Shown in pieces: positions 43,301-51,124 of a stretch of 64,000 nt of DNA (position 1 is the first letter of the stretch; every line of letters begins with the position of its first letter). The stretch is from contig NZ_JAGGLB010000006.1 in assembly GCF_017874215.1 (NCBI RefSeq), forward strand, positions 248,001-312,000. The letters are read 5' to 3'. This DNA is from Paenibacillus eucommiae. Lineage in GTDB: Bacteria; Bacillota; Bacilli; Paenibacillales; NBRC-103111. The notes under the pieces are model-generated. The model was not told the origin of the DNA, made no database searches, and was given only the letters and a program-made list of their open reading frames with translations. The position numbers and the translations under genes are program-made.

Positions 43301-43485
43301 ACCTGCCTATCGACAAACGCGTCGATCTTGTGCTCAAGGTAGACGGAGAAGTGAAAGAGGCGCTCGAACGGTTTGAAGAGGTACTATTCGAGAACGTACT
43401 GCTCAATAGCTTGTCGTTTGAAGAAGCAGCGGATATGGAGCAGGCTGAAATTGGCGATCAGTCGATTGGCATTTTGATTAGATAA
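40393..43485 (+). CDS. ileS: Isoleucine--tRNA ligase, eukaryote-like (type 2) form
   Basis: 1030 residues from ATG 40393 (AAAAGGA ends 9 nt upstream; ATG 40384/40387 are too close; the extension to 40258 is T-box RNA). HIGH motif as PHIGHVLGRV near 53-57, editing-domain WTTTPWTLPANVALAV, IDQTRGWFFSLLAVST, and KMSKSKGNV near 590. Zinc-type CPCC and CPHC pairs occur internally (YCPCCQTTLS, LSCPHCKTGTMDR). Length and the C-terminal region without the usual bacterial zinc finger match the second IleS class, known to be poorly sensitive to mupirocin. Whether another ileS exists elsewhere cannot be seen here. Confidence 0.95.
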   Translation: MRKVDVKERARTRELQVLSYWKENDTFRKSIDERGDKGNFVFYEGPPTANGSPHIGHVLGRVIKDFICRYQTMAGYKVIRKAGWDTHGLPVELGVEKQLGISGKQEIEKYGVAEFVERCKASVFVYEKQWRELTEAIGYWTDMDHPYVTLTNNYIESVWYLLSEIHKKGLLFKGHRVSPYCPCCQTTLSSHEVAQGYEDVKDLSATVKFKLKGRSEFILAWTTTPWTLPANVALAVNKDIDYAKVKQADSVYIVAQNLVEKVMKDEYEIVGLMKGSELVGLPYEAPLEYAKVEGGHVVIEGDFVSDSSGTGIVHIAPAHGEDDYKVARQQGIGMLNVVDLAGRYTSEVTDFVGRFVKDCDVDIVRLLSERGLLFAKEKYEHSYPFCWRCKSPLIYYAMESWFIKTTAVKDQLIANNAQVEWYPSHLREGRFGKFLEELVDWNISRNRYWGTPLNVWICQDCGGEYSPSSHEDLRNHAIGPVSPELELHKPYVDEVKLSCPHCKTGTMDRTSEVIDVWFDSGSMPFAQHHAPFENREAFEQQYPADIICEGIDQTRGWFFSLLAVSTLFNGKAPYKAVLSTGHILDENGQKMSKSKGNVIDPWEIIEEYGSDAFRWALLADSAPWNSKRFSKSIVAEAKSKIVDTIVNTHAFFVLYASIDGYDPQAYPNQKASDNKLDRWIISRLNSLLGKVNKALKVNDFLNPAKEIAIFVDEISNWYIRRSRDRFWGSGLTEDKLAAYGTLQTVLLSLSRMIAPYMPFLAEDLYRNLGDGGSVHLALYPQADEQLVDVQLEEEMENVRNIVELARNIRNETGLKTRQPLSELIVSLDRSFEIAAYTDIIQDEMNVKSIRIEVGENDLVDVSLKLNLKIAGPKYGKNVGSIQNALRSMSAEEARSVVQQGVYQHTAASGEQLDIPVDELLVETKAKPGFASASGYQITVTLNTQLTKELEQEGLVREVVRVVQDYRKKLDLPIDKRVDLVLKVDGEVKEALERFEEVLFENVLLNSLSFEEAADMEQAEIGDQSIGILIR

Positions 43486-43529
43486 TGAGGGTGTACATGT
43501 GAAAATTATTGACTGTTGTTGACATGATA

Positions 43530-43573
43530 TTGACTAAATATTGACTAAATATTGACTAAATATTGACTAAATA
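43530..43573. repeat. 11-bp tandem repeat, four perfect units
   Basis: TTGACTAAATA repeated exactly four times, flanked by further TTGAC-containing words to about 43628. Period equals one helical turn. Lies between the ileS stop and its terminator, so it is transcribed. Confidence 0.9.
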
Positions 43574-43639
43574 TTGGAGTTGAATATTGGCCAAATGTTG
43601 ACGTTGACTAACGTTGACCGCAGTTGACCTTATCATACG

Positions 43640-43690
43640 TAAAAAGAAGTAGAGCATAACGAATTAATCGTTATGTACTACTTCTTTTTT
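43640..43690 (+). terminator. Terminator of ileS
   Basis: AAAAAGAAGTAGAGCATAACGA pairs, with bulges, with TCGTTATGTACTACTTCTTTTTT (19-bp class stem, short loop AT-rich), ending in T run. Confidence 0.9.
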
Positions 43691-43850
43691 ACTGTCTTGA
43701 ATTACGGGAATTATGTAAAATTTATACATATATTAGTGTCGAAAAAACGCATTGGGCGTCCTTTAGGTGCGTGTTCGAAACTTAGGAGCGCTACGGGAGG
43801 GCATGTCTTGGGGGATGAGCTGAGAGTAGAGTAGGTGCTACTTTGAGCTA

Positions 43851-44034
43851 CTTTAGCGATGTTTTTCATCGTTAAAAACCCTAGGTCGTCTCCAATACTT
43901 ACTTTAACAATGAAAAACATCGTCCCCTTTCACCAACCAGAGAGGCCAGCCGTCCTCTTTTAACGATGAAAAACATCATTAACGTGACTACTTGACCTGG
44001 AAACCGTACTTTAACGATGAAAAACATCGTTAAG
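43851..44034. repeat. Four-palindrome element, copy C (family R2, inverted)
   Basis: Palindromes at 43851-43877, 43901-43923 (right arm eroded), 43957-43984 and 44008-44034. Reverse complement aligns with copy B including spacers (CCAGGTCAA, GTCACGTTAA, AAGAGGACGGCT). Sits in the 845-nt gap between ileS and the ABC genes; otherwise that gap shows the ileS terminator and an orphan hairpin only. Confidence 0.85.
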
Positions 44035-44127
44035 TGAAACACACGCTCAGGGATATGTTGTAGTGATATGGAAAACTGCGCTTTCTTTCTGATTCACTCC
44101 AAACAACTTTTACATTCTAATAAAACA

Positions 44128-44156
44128 ATAAAAAAGACACCTTCAAGGTGTCTTTG
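44128..44156 (+). terminator. Orphan terminator-like hairpin
   Basis: AAAGACACCTT / AAGGTGTCTTT with almost no loop, T-rich after it. No gene ends before it on the + strand; it may terminate read-through from ileS or mark a lost gene. Confidence 0.6.
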
Positions 44157-44330
44157 ATTATTTTTGGGTGTCTTCAAGCAGGGCATGTCGATCCCGGCTC
44201 CCTATAATATTAGTATAACCTGCGGATAATTATAAGTCTATATTTTTTGTAAAAATTTCTATATCTTAGAGATGTAGAAGCAGAAGTAAATGAAAAATAG
44301 CTGAAATGGTGGTGAAACCTAATTACATAT

Positions 44331-46112
44331 GTGGATAGGCTGAAATTGAAGAAAAACAATTACTTTACATGTTTTCAGGATGCCTTCTCTATTCTTTACC
44401 GGGTTGATAAGCGGCCTGTCATAATCTTGGCTGTTGCGCTATTGGCATCCGTTCCGGTCATGCCGGCTGAGCTATGGCTGGTCAAAAGCTTGATCGATCG
44501 GATTCAGGTGTGGACCGCTACTGATCCGGTTGGACAGATTCTGGTTGTAGCTGCTTGGTTAGGCGTAATTATGCTTGTTAGCAATATTGCTCTAGGTGTG
44601 CAGATCCCGCTCGCTATGACGAGATTAATGGAATTGGGTACGCTGGAGGAACAACGTATGCTGTTAAAAAAAACCTCTTTGCTTCCAATAGCCGCTGTCG
44701 AATCTCCAGAGATGAAGGATCTTCGTGAACGAGCACTACAGATTTCACTTTATGATATTTACAGTACTGGCGTCCAAGTCTTGCAGATGTCACTTCAGTT
44801 AGGCATATTGATTGCAGTCATGCTGATATTTGGCCAATGGATTCCGGTAACTGCCGTTATGTTAGCTGCAGTGCTGTTATCTGTTGTCTCCAGTAAAACA
44901 TCGAAAAGTCTCGAAAATCTGGCACGCATACAAACTCCCGACCGCAGACTGCTTCGTCATTATGCTGAGCTGATGACGGAACGGAACGGAGCCAAAGAGA
45001 TCCGCTTGTTTGGCTTAGGTCGTTTATTAACTGAAAGGTGGACGCGAATACTTGAGCAGCAATCGAGTGAAACGACAAAGGCAGTTCGTTCTTCCGAACT
45101 ACGCAAAATTGGGCCTGAGCTGCTAATGGCGTTAATCGGTGGGCTCCTCTTGGCATTGGTTGTCCTAATGCCTGGCGCGAATAAGCTGACTGCTGGAGAT
45201 TTTGCTCTATTGTTTATGGCTTTAACTATGCTGTTGTCCCAACTGCCGGATTTGATCGGACAGATTGTTGCCATGCGCAAACAATACATGAAGTGGGAGG
45301 ATTTCCGGGCTTATCTGGACCTTGAAGAAGAGAATCTTACGCGAGCAGATAGCCTAAATTCTGAAGAATCCTTGGACAGCTTACAATTACAGGTTAGCGA
45401 ACTTTCATTCCGTTATCCGGGTGCTAGCCGGGACACTTTAAGTGGGGTCAGCTTTACGATTCCTCCCGGATGTCGTGCCGCATTGGTTGGTGAAAATGGT
45501 TCAGGAAAATCCACTCTGATCAAACTTCTATTAGGCTTGTATCCGCCGAACGAAGGGGAGATCATCTGGAGAGGTTCGAAAAATGGCCAAGTCACAAAAG
45601 CAATGGCTACTGATGGTCCTATATCAGTAGTGTTTCAGGATTTTACCCGTTTGTATTTGAATCTCAGGGAAAATGTGGCGCTTGGCAAATTAACAGCAAT
45701 CGGGCAGGATGCTCTCTTACAGAGTTCGCTTCAGTCTGCAGGCAGCAGTTTCTCTGATTTGAACATACAGTTTGGTGCTCCATTTGGAGGCATAGAGCCG
45801 TCCGGTGGAGAATGGCAAAAGATAGCCACTGCCCGTGCAATGCTTAGAGATGCAAACTTTGTGTTTTTCGATGAACCGACTGCTGCACTGGATCCTCAAG
45901 CCGAGAAAGAAGCTTTTGAGTTGTTCTTACGTGTGACAAAGGGCCGGTCAGCGCTTCTAGTTACCCATAGGCTCGGAGCTGCCAAGCTAGCGGATTTGAT
46001 AATCGTAATGAAGGATGGCCGGCTCGTAGAACAAGGAACGCATGACGAGTTAATGCAGAGAAGTGGTCCATACAGCCACATGTTCAATTTACAGGCATCT
46101 TGGTATCTTTAG
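44331..46112 (+). CDS. ABC exporter half-transporter 1 (permease-ATPase)
   Basis: 593 residues. N-terminal membrane domain (about 30-330; VIILAVALLASVPVMPAEL and later helices), ATPase domain 350-590: GENGSGKSTLIKLLLG (Walker A, near 388), PSGGEWQKIATARAM (signature, degenerate from LSGGQ), FVFFDEPTAALDP (Walker B) and switch His in LLVTHRLG. Start GTG 44331 is uncertain: GGTGGTG is about 16 nt away. Forms a pair with the next gene, 13 nt downstream, typical of heterodimeric exporters for peptides, lipids or drugs. No precursor peptide or modification enzyme was found close by. Confidence 0.88.
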   Translation: MDRLKLKKNNYFTCFQDAFSILYRVDKRPVIILAVALLASVPVMPAELWLVKSLIDRIQVWTATDPVGQILVVAAWLGVIMLVSNIALGVQIPLAMTRLMELGTLEEQRMLLKKTSLLPIAAVESPEMKDLRERALQISLYDIYSTGVQVLQMSLQLGILIAVMLIFGQWIPVTAVMLAAVLLSVVSSKTSKSLENLARIQTPDRRLLRHYAELMTERNGAKEIRLFGLGRLLTERWTRILEQQSSETTKAVRSSELRKIGPELLMALIGGLLLALVVLMPGANKLTAGDFALLFMALTMLLSQLPDLIGQIVAMRKQYMKWEDFRAYLDLEEENLTRADSLNSEESLDSLQLQVSELSFRYPGASRDTLSGVSFTIPPGCRAALVGENGSGKSTLIKLLLGLYPPNEGEIIWRGSKNGQVTKAMATDGPISVVFQDFTRLYLNLRENVALGKLTAIGQDALLQSSLQSAGSSFSDLNIQFGAPFGGIEPSGGEWQKIATARAMLRDANFVFFDEPTAALDPQAEKEAFELFLRVTKGRSALLVTHRLGAAKLADLIIVMKDGRLVEQGTHDELMQRSGPYSHMFNLQASWYL

Positions 46113-46125
46113 GAGGGGGTAACGA

Positions 46126-47985
46126 ATGAAGAACAATGCCCTTACTATGGTGAGAAGCAGCATCTTTCAGCTAATTTACCGGGTATGGAGAAGCATGCCC
46201 ATTTTGTCATTGGTATGGCTCGGCATTCCTTTATTGCTTGGTGTGCTTATCGTGCCAGGCTTCTCTGCGCAGCGTGAACTCGTCGATTTGTTCGTTGGCG
46301 GGGGTACCGGGCTATTATGGAACGAGATGGTGCGGCTTGCTTGGCCGCCTCTTGCGGTTTTTACCGGTATATCGTTGCTCCGTGCAGCACTTTCAGCCTT
46401 GCATAACATTACCGATGCCAGATTTCGAGATCGGGCAACGATGCAAATTCAAGCAGAAGTTCATCAGAAGGCGGTTAATGTACCGCTTGAGCAGATGGAA
46501 GAAGCAGAATACTACAATCGGCTGCAGAGGTCAAAGGACACAGCTGGTACGGATTTGTTCGGAGTGCTGCAAAATGTGATCGCCTTTCTTCGTTTGTTTT
46601 TCGAGTTTATCGGACTTTTTATCGTGATGTGGTTAGCCGATCCAATTCTCGGAGTTTTGCTGGTCATTGTATTTTCCTTATCGTTCGCCATCAGACTGGA
46701 ATCTGATATTGTCGTACGGCGGCTGAATCGTGATTTAACCCAATCGGGTCGGCAGTCGGACTATTTACGGGCTGTCTTGACCAAACCTGAGACGGTGAAA
46801 GAAATGCGGATTTTTGGTTCCATGGGCTATCTGATCGGTAAATGGAACGGGATCATGGGTGACTCTCTGGCACTGCGCATGAACGCGCGAAGAAGAGAAA
46901 TAAAACACGGAATAGTCGTATCCTCTGTGCAAATTACGAGTTTAATTGGAGCTGTCACATGGATGGTGATGCAGATGAAGGCAGGCGGATTTACTGCAGG
47001 CACGTTTGTCATTGTATTTCTGGCAATGCGGCAAGCACACAGCATTTCGTCCAGGATGGCGCACCCGATAAGTAAAATATACATCCAGAGCTCCAAAGTC
47101 TTCGATTTGGTGGAGTTCCTAAGTATGAAGCCCCAGGAGTCGGGAGCCGAAGCAGAAGATACGACATGTTCCGACTATCATATGGTTAAAGAATTGATTC
47201 TTGGCGGTACTTCTCAAGCACTAAAAAAGAACGGCAAAATCGTATTTGAAAATGTTCATTATCAGTATTCCAGCGGGTTTAAACCAGCTCTGAGTAATAT
47301 TTGTCTTAGTTTGAACCCTGGAGAAACGGTAGCGCTGGTCGGTGAGAATGGAGCAGGCAAATCTACCTTGGTACGGCTGCTGCTCGGCTTGTATAGCCCG
47401 ACTTCTGGTAGAATGACTTGGGATGGCACTGATTATAGGCAGTTGGACCCAGACCTGATTCGCGGTTCCATGTCCGCAGTATTTCAGGACTATGTCCGGT
47501 ATGAAACAACCTTACGCGATAATGTTGGCTTTGGATTACCTGATCATATCCATAACGACATCGCGATACGCAGGGCACTGCAGGTGAGTGGAGCAGCTTC
47601 TCTGGAGGAAACATCCGATGGACTTGATGCTAAAATAGGGCTGCTTTCAGCCGGCGGCCGTGAACTGAGCGGCGGGCAGTGGCAGCGACTAGCGATCGCA
47701 AGGGCGGCATTGCGCAATCCACAGCTGTTAGTACTTGACGAACCGACCGCTGCCCTGGATCCGCAGCATGAGACCGAGCTATATCAATCTTTTCGGGAAA
47801 TGGCGGAAGGAAAGACTGTGCTGTTCGTCTCGCATCGGCTTGGCTGGGCGCGTTTCGCCAATCGTATCGTTGTACTCAAGGCTGGGCAAATCGTGGAGGA
47901 AGGCACACATGAGACTTTACTGGCGGCAGACGGCCAATACGCTGCCATGTTTCGGGCACAAGCACAATGGTATCGAGGAGCCTAG
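46126..47985 (+). CDS. ABC exporter half-transporter 2 (permease-ATPase)
   Basis: 619 residues with the same plan: membrane domain about 25-340 and ATPase domain 380-615. Walker A GENGAGKSTLVRLLLG near 405, consensus signature LSGGQWQRLAIARA near 513, Walker B LLVLDEPTAALDP, switch LFVSHRLGWARFAN. AGGAGGGGG is 6 nt before ATG 46126. Its intact signature together with the altered one of its partner suggests an asymmetric heterodimer. A linker of about 45 residues between the domains (EAEDTTCSDYHMVKELILGG) is longer than in the partner. No N-terminal C39 peptidase. Confidence 0.9.
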   Translation: MKNNALTMVRSSIFQLIYRVWRSMPILSLVWLGIPLLLGVLIVPGFSAQRELVDLFVGGGTGLLWNEMVRLAWPPLAVFTGISLLRAALSALHNITDARFRDRATMQIQAEVHQKAVNVPLEQMEEAEYYNRLQRSKDTAGTDLFGVLQNVIAFLRLFFEFIGLFIVMWLADPILGVLLVIVFSLSFAIRLESDIVVRRLNRDLTQSGRQSDYLRAVLTKPETVKEMRIFGSMGYLIGKWNGIMGDSLALRMNARRREIKHGIVVSSVQITSLIGAVTWMVMQMKAGGFTAGTFVIVFLAMRQAHSISSRMAHPISKIYIQSSKVFDLVEFLSMKPQESGAEAEDTTCSDYHMVKELILGGTSQALKKNGKIVFENVHYQYSSGFKPALSNICLSLNPGETVALVGENGAGKSTLVRLLLGLYSPTSGRMTWDGTDYRQLDPDLIRGSMSAVFQDYVRYETTLRDNVGFGLPDHIHNDIAIRRALQVSGAASLEETSDGLDAKIGLLSAGGRELSGGQWQRLAIARAALRNPQLLVLDEPTAALDPQHETELYQSFREMAEGKTVLFVSHRLGWARFANRIVVLKAGQIVEEGTHETLLAADGQYAAMFRAQAQWYRGA

Positions 47986-48006
47986 ATAAAATTAATATGC
48001 ATGTAC

Positions 48007-48043
48007 GCAAAAAAAAGGGTGCTAAGGAGCACTCTTTTTTTTG
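48007..48043 (+). terminator. Terminator of the ABC exporter genes
   Basis: AAAAAAAAGGGTGCT and AGCACTCTTTTTTTT around a short AAGG loop, 22 nt after the second ABC gene. Confidence 0.93.
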
Positions 48044-48206
48044 CGGGAAGTTCATGAATAGCATGATCACTTGGGGGTAATTTGTTCAGGTGAAAAATAT
48101 TAATTTTGCCGCGTCAGCTCTACAAATATCGTTAATTGGGCGAGATTTCCATAAATTAAAACTTGAAATCTTCTAGCAAACTATGGTAGTCTATCCAAGA
48201 GAAAAA

Positions 48207-48337
48207 ATGCCGAGTCCGATTGCAGCAAAAGCATCGGTACGGGGGACCGCTTTATTTGGGGTGAATGAAAAGATTCCAATATGGATATCTGAACTAGGGA
48301 AACCTCTTCCCGAACCCGACAACTAACCTCGGAGGCT
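48207..48337 (+). promoter_or_regulatory. c-di-AMP riboswitch (ydaO/yuaA class)
   Basis: Class landmarks in order: GCCGAGTCCG (48209), GGTACGGGGGACCGC, TTTGGGGTGAAT, TAGGGAAACCTCTTCCCGAACCCGAC (shown in parts: CTTCCCGAACCCGACA) and AACTAACCTCGGAGGC. P1 pairs CCGAG (48210-48214) with CTCGG (48328-48332). Only 3-4 nt separate it from the ribosome site AGGAGG (48341), so control may act at translation or by a nearby alternative fold; no separate terminator is obvious. Class usually represses cell-wall hydrolase and osmolyte genes when c-di-AMP is high. Confidence 0.9.
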
Positions 48338-48353
48338 ATCAGGAGGCCAAAAA

Positions 48354-49229
48354 TTGAAAATTTTTGTCAAAAGGTTTATTTTGTCATGCGCTTTATTTTG
48401 TGCAAGTCTGGTCGTTGCCGCAGTTTCATATGCGTCTCCAGCGGATGAGGTTAAGGTTCAGGTGAACGATGAGCTTGTTTCATTCCCTGATGCACAGCCG
48501 TTCCTGGAAAAAGATAGTGTGCTGCAGGTTCCTCTGCGTTTTTTATCCGAGAAATTAGGGTATGAGGTAGAATGGAGCATGATAGGTACGGATCAGGTGA
48601 GCATAAAGCTTAAGAACAAGGAGCAGACCATTGATCTCTCTACAGGCGGCAATCACGCAATAGTGAATGGCAGCCCGGAAAGTCTGGATGGAATGGCGAT
48701 CTTCTCTGAAGGAAGAACGTATGTACCGCTGCGCTTTATCGCAGAAACCTTTGGATCTCCCGTTCGTTGGGATTCCGACAATCAAATCGCTATTATAGAA
48801 ACAGATGGGAAGACACACAAGCCTGCTTGGATCGCTCCTAAACCTGTTGAATCAGAGAAACCGGTACAACCAGATAAAAAGCAGCAAATTATTCAAACGG
48901 CCAATACGTTTATTGGAGTTCCTTACGTTTGGGGTGGAACCTCTCCGCAAGGCTTCGATTGCTCGGGCTTTGTTCGTTATGTTTTCCAAAATAAAGGCAT
49001 ATCGCTGCCTAGAACCTCTGCACAGATGCACAGCCAAGTTGGCACACCTGTGAAAGACTTACAAGCAGGAGACCTGGTGTTCTTTGCTAATAGCAGTGTC
49101 GATCATGTAGGTATTTATATTGGTGATGGCAAGTTCATTTCATCAACCAGCTCTAATGGAGTTCGAGTAGATAAACTGCTTAGTGGCTACTGGGGTGCAA
49201 GATACGTTGGCGCTAAAAGAGTGCTGTAA
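48354..49229 (+). CDS. Secreted NlpC/P60 peptidase with copper-amine-oxidase-N domain
   Basis: 291 residues from TTG 48354, AGGAGG 7 nt upstream. Signal peptide 1-28. Residues 35-150 are the amine-oxidase-N stalk found on many Paenibacillus exported proteins (LQVPLRFLSEKLGYEVEWS, RTYVPLRFIAETFGSPVRWD). Catalytic domain 175-291: Cys in QGFDCSGFVRYVF (near 203), His in VDHVGIYIGDG (near 249). Likely a D,L-endopeptidase that cuts peptidoglycan stem peptides outside the cell. Controlled by the c-di-AMP riboswitch directly ahead, which links cell-wall opening to second messenger level. Confidence 0.93.
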   Translation: MKIFVKRFILSCALFCASLVVAAVSYASPADEVKVQVNDELVSFPDAQPFLEKDSVLQVPLRFLSEKLGYEVEWSMIGTDQVSIKLKNKEQTIDLSTGGNHAIVNGSPESLDGMAIFSEGRTYVPLRFIAETFGSPVRWDSDNQIAIIETDGKTHKPAWIAPKPVESEKPVQPDKKQQIIQTANTFIGVPYVWGGTSPQGFDCSGFVRYVFQNKGISLPRTSAQMHSQVGTPVKDLQAGDLVFFANSSVDHVGIYIGDGKFISSTSSNGVRVDKLLSGYWGARYVGAKRVL

Positions 49230-49351
49230 AATGAATGAAACTAGTGCTTAAGCTTTCCAAGTGATGTAAAATTTATTGCTTACTATTACCCGTGATATTT
49301 TGTTTTGAATCAGAATTTCAGGAGTTATATATATAAACGGATCAACAACAT

Positions 49352-49402
49352 AAAAAGTTGCTCGCTCAAGCCAATTTTTCGCTTGAAGGAGCAACTTTTT
49401 TT
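49352..49402. terminator. Bidirectional terminator
   Basis: AAAAAGTTGCTC with GAGCAACTTTTTTT, plus an inner GCTCAAGC/GCTTGAAG pair around AATTTTTC. Serves both the NlpC/P60 gene and the convergent glycosidase. Confidence 0.92.
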
Positions 49403-49451
49403 CTAATGTGTGTGAAGATGCCGAAAAGAGGTTTTCTTGCAGCATTAAATC

Positions 49452-50963
49452 TTAATTAGCTGAAGATGGAAAAGTAAGTGAAGCCCGATATAAGCGCGCA
49501 TCCCAACTTACTTGACCGCCAAGTGTTTCGATGACTGCGCGTAGAGGCAAGTAAATATGACCATCTTTTATGGTTGGAGCTATATCTAGCATTTTGGTTT
49601 CTCCATTCACTTCAAGGACCTTGCTGTCTGGCCTAAGCAGCAGCGCTTGATTTCCGTATTTTAGACTTAAAGTTCTAGCGGCTCCATCCCATTTAAAATC
49701 AGCGCCGATACGCTCCAGAATGCCACGGAAAGGCACCATGGTCGTCTCGGACAACAGATAGCCGCGGAATTCATTGACTAAGCTGCCGTTGACTACTAGC
49801 TGAATTTGAGCTTGACTCATTCGTTCCACAATAAATGCGTTGCTTAGCAGACGGCCAGGCTTTGTTAGTACGGTACCGTTGTAATAAAGCGCTGAGCTGG
49901 CTCCGCCATCCAGATTCATAGCATCAGTAAGTCCCAGCTTAAGCAGAACCTGCGCCATATTGTTCATCGTTGCGGCAGACATCGTACCCATAACGAGGCG
50001 CTTAGTTTTGTCCACACCGATAAAGCTTCGGGCATTGGCATTTGTTACGATTTTGGCATCTGTAAAGCCATCGCGCTTGTAGTCGATATCGACAACCCCA
50101 TTTTTTAGAAGCAGGGGACCAGCGCCGACCGCCGCATCGATTTGTGGAAGCTTTGTAACCGCATTGGTGGCCGTATTAAGCAAGGAAGGCTCAAATGTCA
50201 CCTTATCCCCGACGTGGAGATGAGGCAGTAAATGAGTGCTGTTATTGGAGCTGTTCCCAACCATGCAAACCTGACCGTCTTCGGGAATAGAAACGGCGGA
50301 CTGGGTAATTGCTGTGATGAATCCATCCCGGATCACAATTTTCGTTGTGTTGGGAAAATCAATTTTTTGGCCAAATTCTCTGGTGTACCAGACTACCTGA
50401 TCGGTTTGTGCCGCGCCGTAATATTTATTAACCGCCCACGGTTCAAAAGTATATACACTTCCATTGTGATCTACACGGACTTTAAGCGCCGTTTTTATTT
50501 GTTGTATGATGGCTGTTTTATCCGGTAATACGCTGAAGGCCTGATTCACACCAGAATGGACAATGTTTCCTGAGTTAATCATCAAGCCATTCGGATATCT
50601 TGCAGAATCGTCACTTACATAGGCATCAAAGAAAGCGCCGTTAACTCCTGCCACAGCCTGATTGTTTTTCATCATGGAATCAAAGGCTTCCACATGTCCA
50701 ATTCCCGCCTTCGCTGTGACCGGCTTTATTCGCAAAAAAGGATCCTCCAGATCCACAGTTATCCATTTCACAGTATAAGCTTGACCGTTATAGCTGATTG
50801 TCTTACTTTGCTGTTGGACAGAAGGGGCAGTCTGAGCAGCAGCATGAGCTGCAGGCACACCGGAAGCAAGACCGAGGATGCAGCAGAGCAGCCAGATTCC
50901 TGTCATTTTATTTGCTGGAGCTTGACGTCTTACTTTGAATTTATGGAGCATACGGAGCATCAT
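49452..50963 (-). CDS. Secreted phosphodiester glycosidase (NAGPA-like) with stalk domain
   Basis: 503 residues. Signal peptide with core GIWLLCCILGLASGVPAAHA. Residues about 60-375 are the NAGPA-type domain: QAVAGVNGAFFDAY, VGAGPLLLKNGVVD, TKRLVMGTMSAATMNNMAQV and the family's LGLTDAMNLDGGASSALYYN with the catalytic-site Asp-Gly-Gly. Residues about 395-500 form the amine-oxidase-N domain (TTMVPFRGILERIGADFKWD, IYLPLRAVIETLGGQVSWD) shared with the NlpC/P60 neighbour. Family members remove terminal GlcNAc or related sugars linked by phosphodiester bonds, so wall teichoic or glycopolymer is a plausible substrate. Ribosome site AAAGGTG before ATG 50963. Confidence 0.87.
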   Translation of the reverse strand: MMLRMLHKFKVRRQAPANKMTGIWLLCCILGLASGVPAAHAAAQTAPSVQQQSKTISYNGQAYTVKWITVDLEDPFLRIKPVTAKAGIGHVEAFDSMMKNNQAVAGVNGAFFDAYVSDDSARYPNGLMINSGNIVHSGVNQAFSVLPDKTAIIQQIKTALKVRVDHNGSVYTFEPWAVNKYYGAAQTDQVVWYTREFGQKIDFPNTTKIVIRDGFITAITQSAVSIPEDGQVCMVGNSSNNSTHLLPHLHVGDKVTFEPSLLNTATNAVTKLPQIDAAVGAGPLLLKNGVVDIDYKRDGFTDAKIVTNANARSFIGVDKTKRLVMGTMSAATMNNMAQVLLKLGLTDAMNLDGGASSALYYNGTVLTKPGRLLSNAFIVERMSQAQIQLVVNGSLVNEFRGYLLSETTMVPFRGILERIGADFKWDGAARTLSLKYGNQALLLRPDSKVLEVNGETKMLDIAPTIKDGHIYLPLRAVIETLGGQVSWDARLYRASLTFPSSAN

Positions 50964-50998
50964 GTCATCACACCTTTCTGTTATTTTTCTATTATCGC

Positions 50999-51124
50999 CT
51001 ACAAGGAAGCTAAAATAAAGAATAGCAGCAAAGTATAGACACGATCCATCCCCTTATGAAAGAATAAGTAAAAACCTGCGAATAAAGAAAGGATGCCGTT
51101 GAATGCTAACAGAGGGTAATGCAC
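50999..51124 (-). CDS. Possible small membrane protein
   Basis: About 41 residues from GTG 51124: HYPLLAFNGILSLFAGFYLF then HKGMDRVYTLLLFFILASL, two hydrophobic stretches split by a basic turn. It ends 35 nt before the glycosidase start on the same strand, and its start overlaps the divergent yyaC start by 22 nt. No good ribosome site. The hydrophobic, two-helix pattern is the only support; it may be chance. Confidence 0.3.
   Translation of the reverse strand: MHYPLLAFNGILSLFAGFYLFFHKGMDRVYTLLLFFILASL

Noticed and set aside
43711-43920. 69-codon minus-strand ORF
   Set aside because: It is formed by R2 palindrome sequence, has no ribosome site and no family look.
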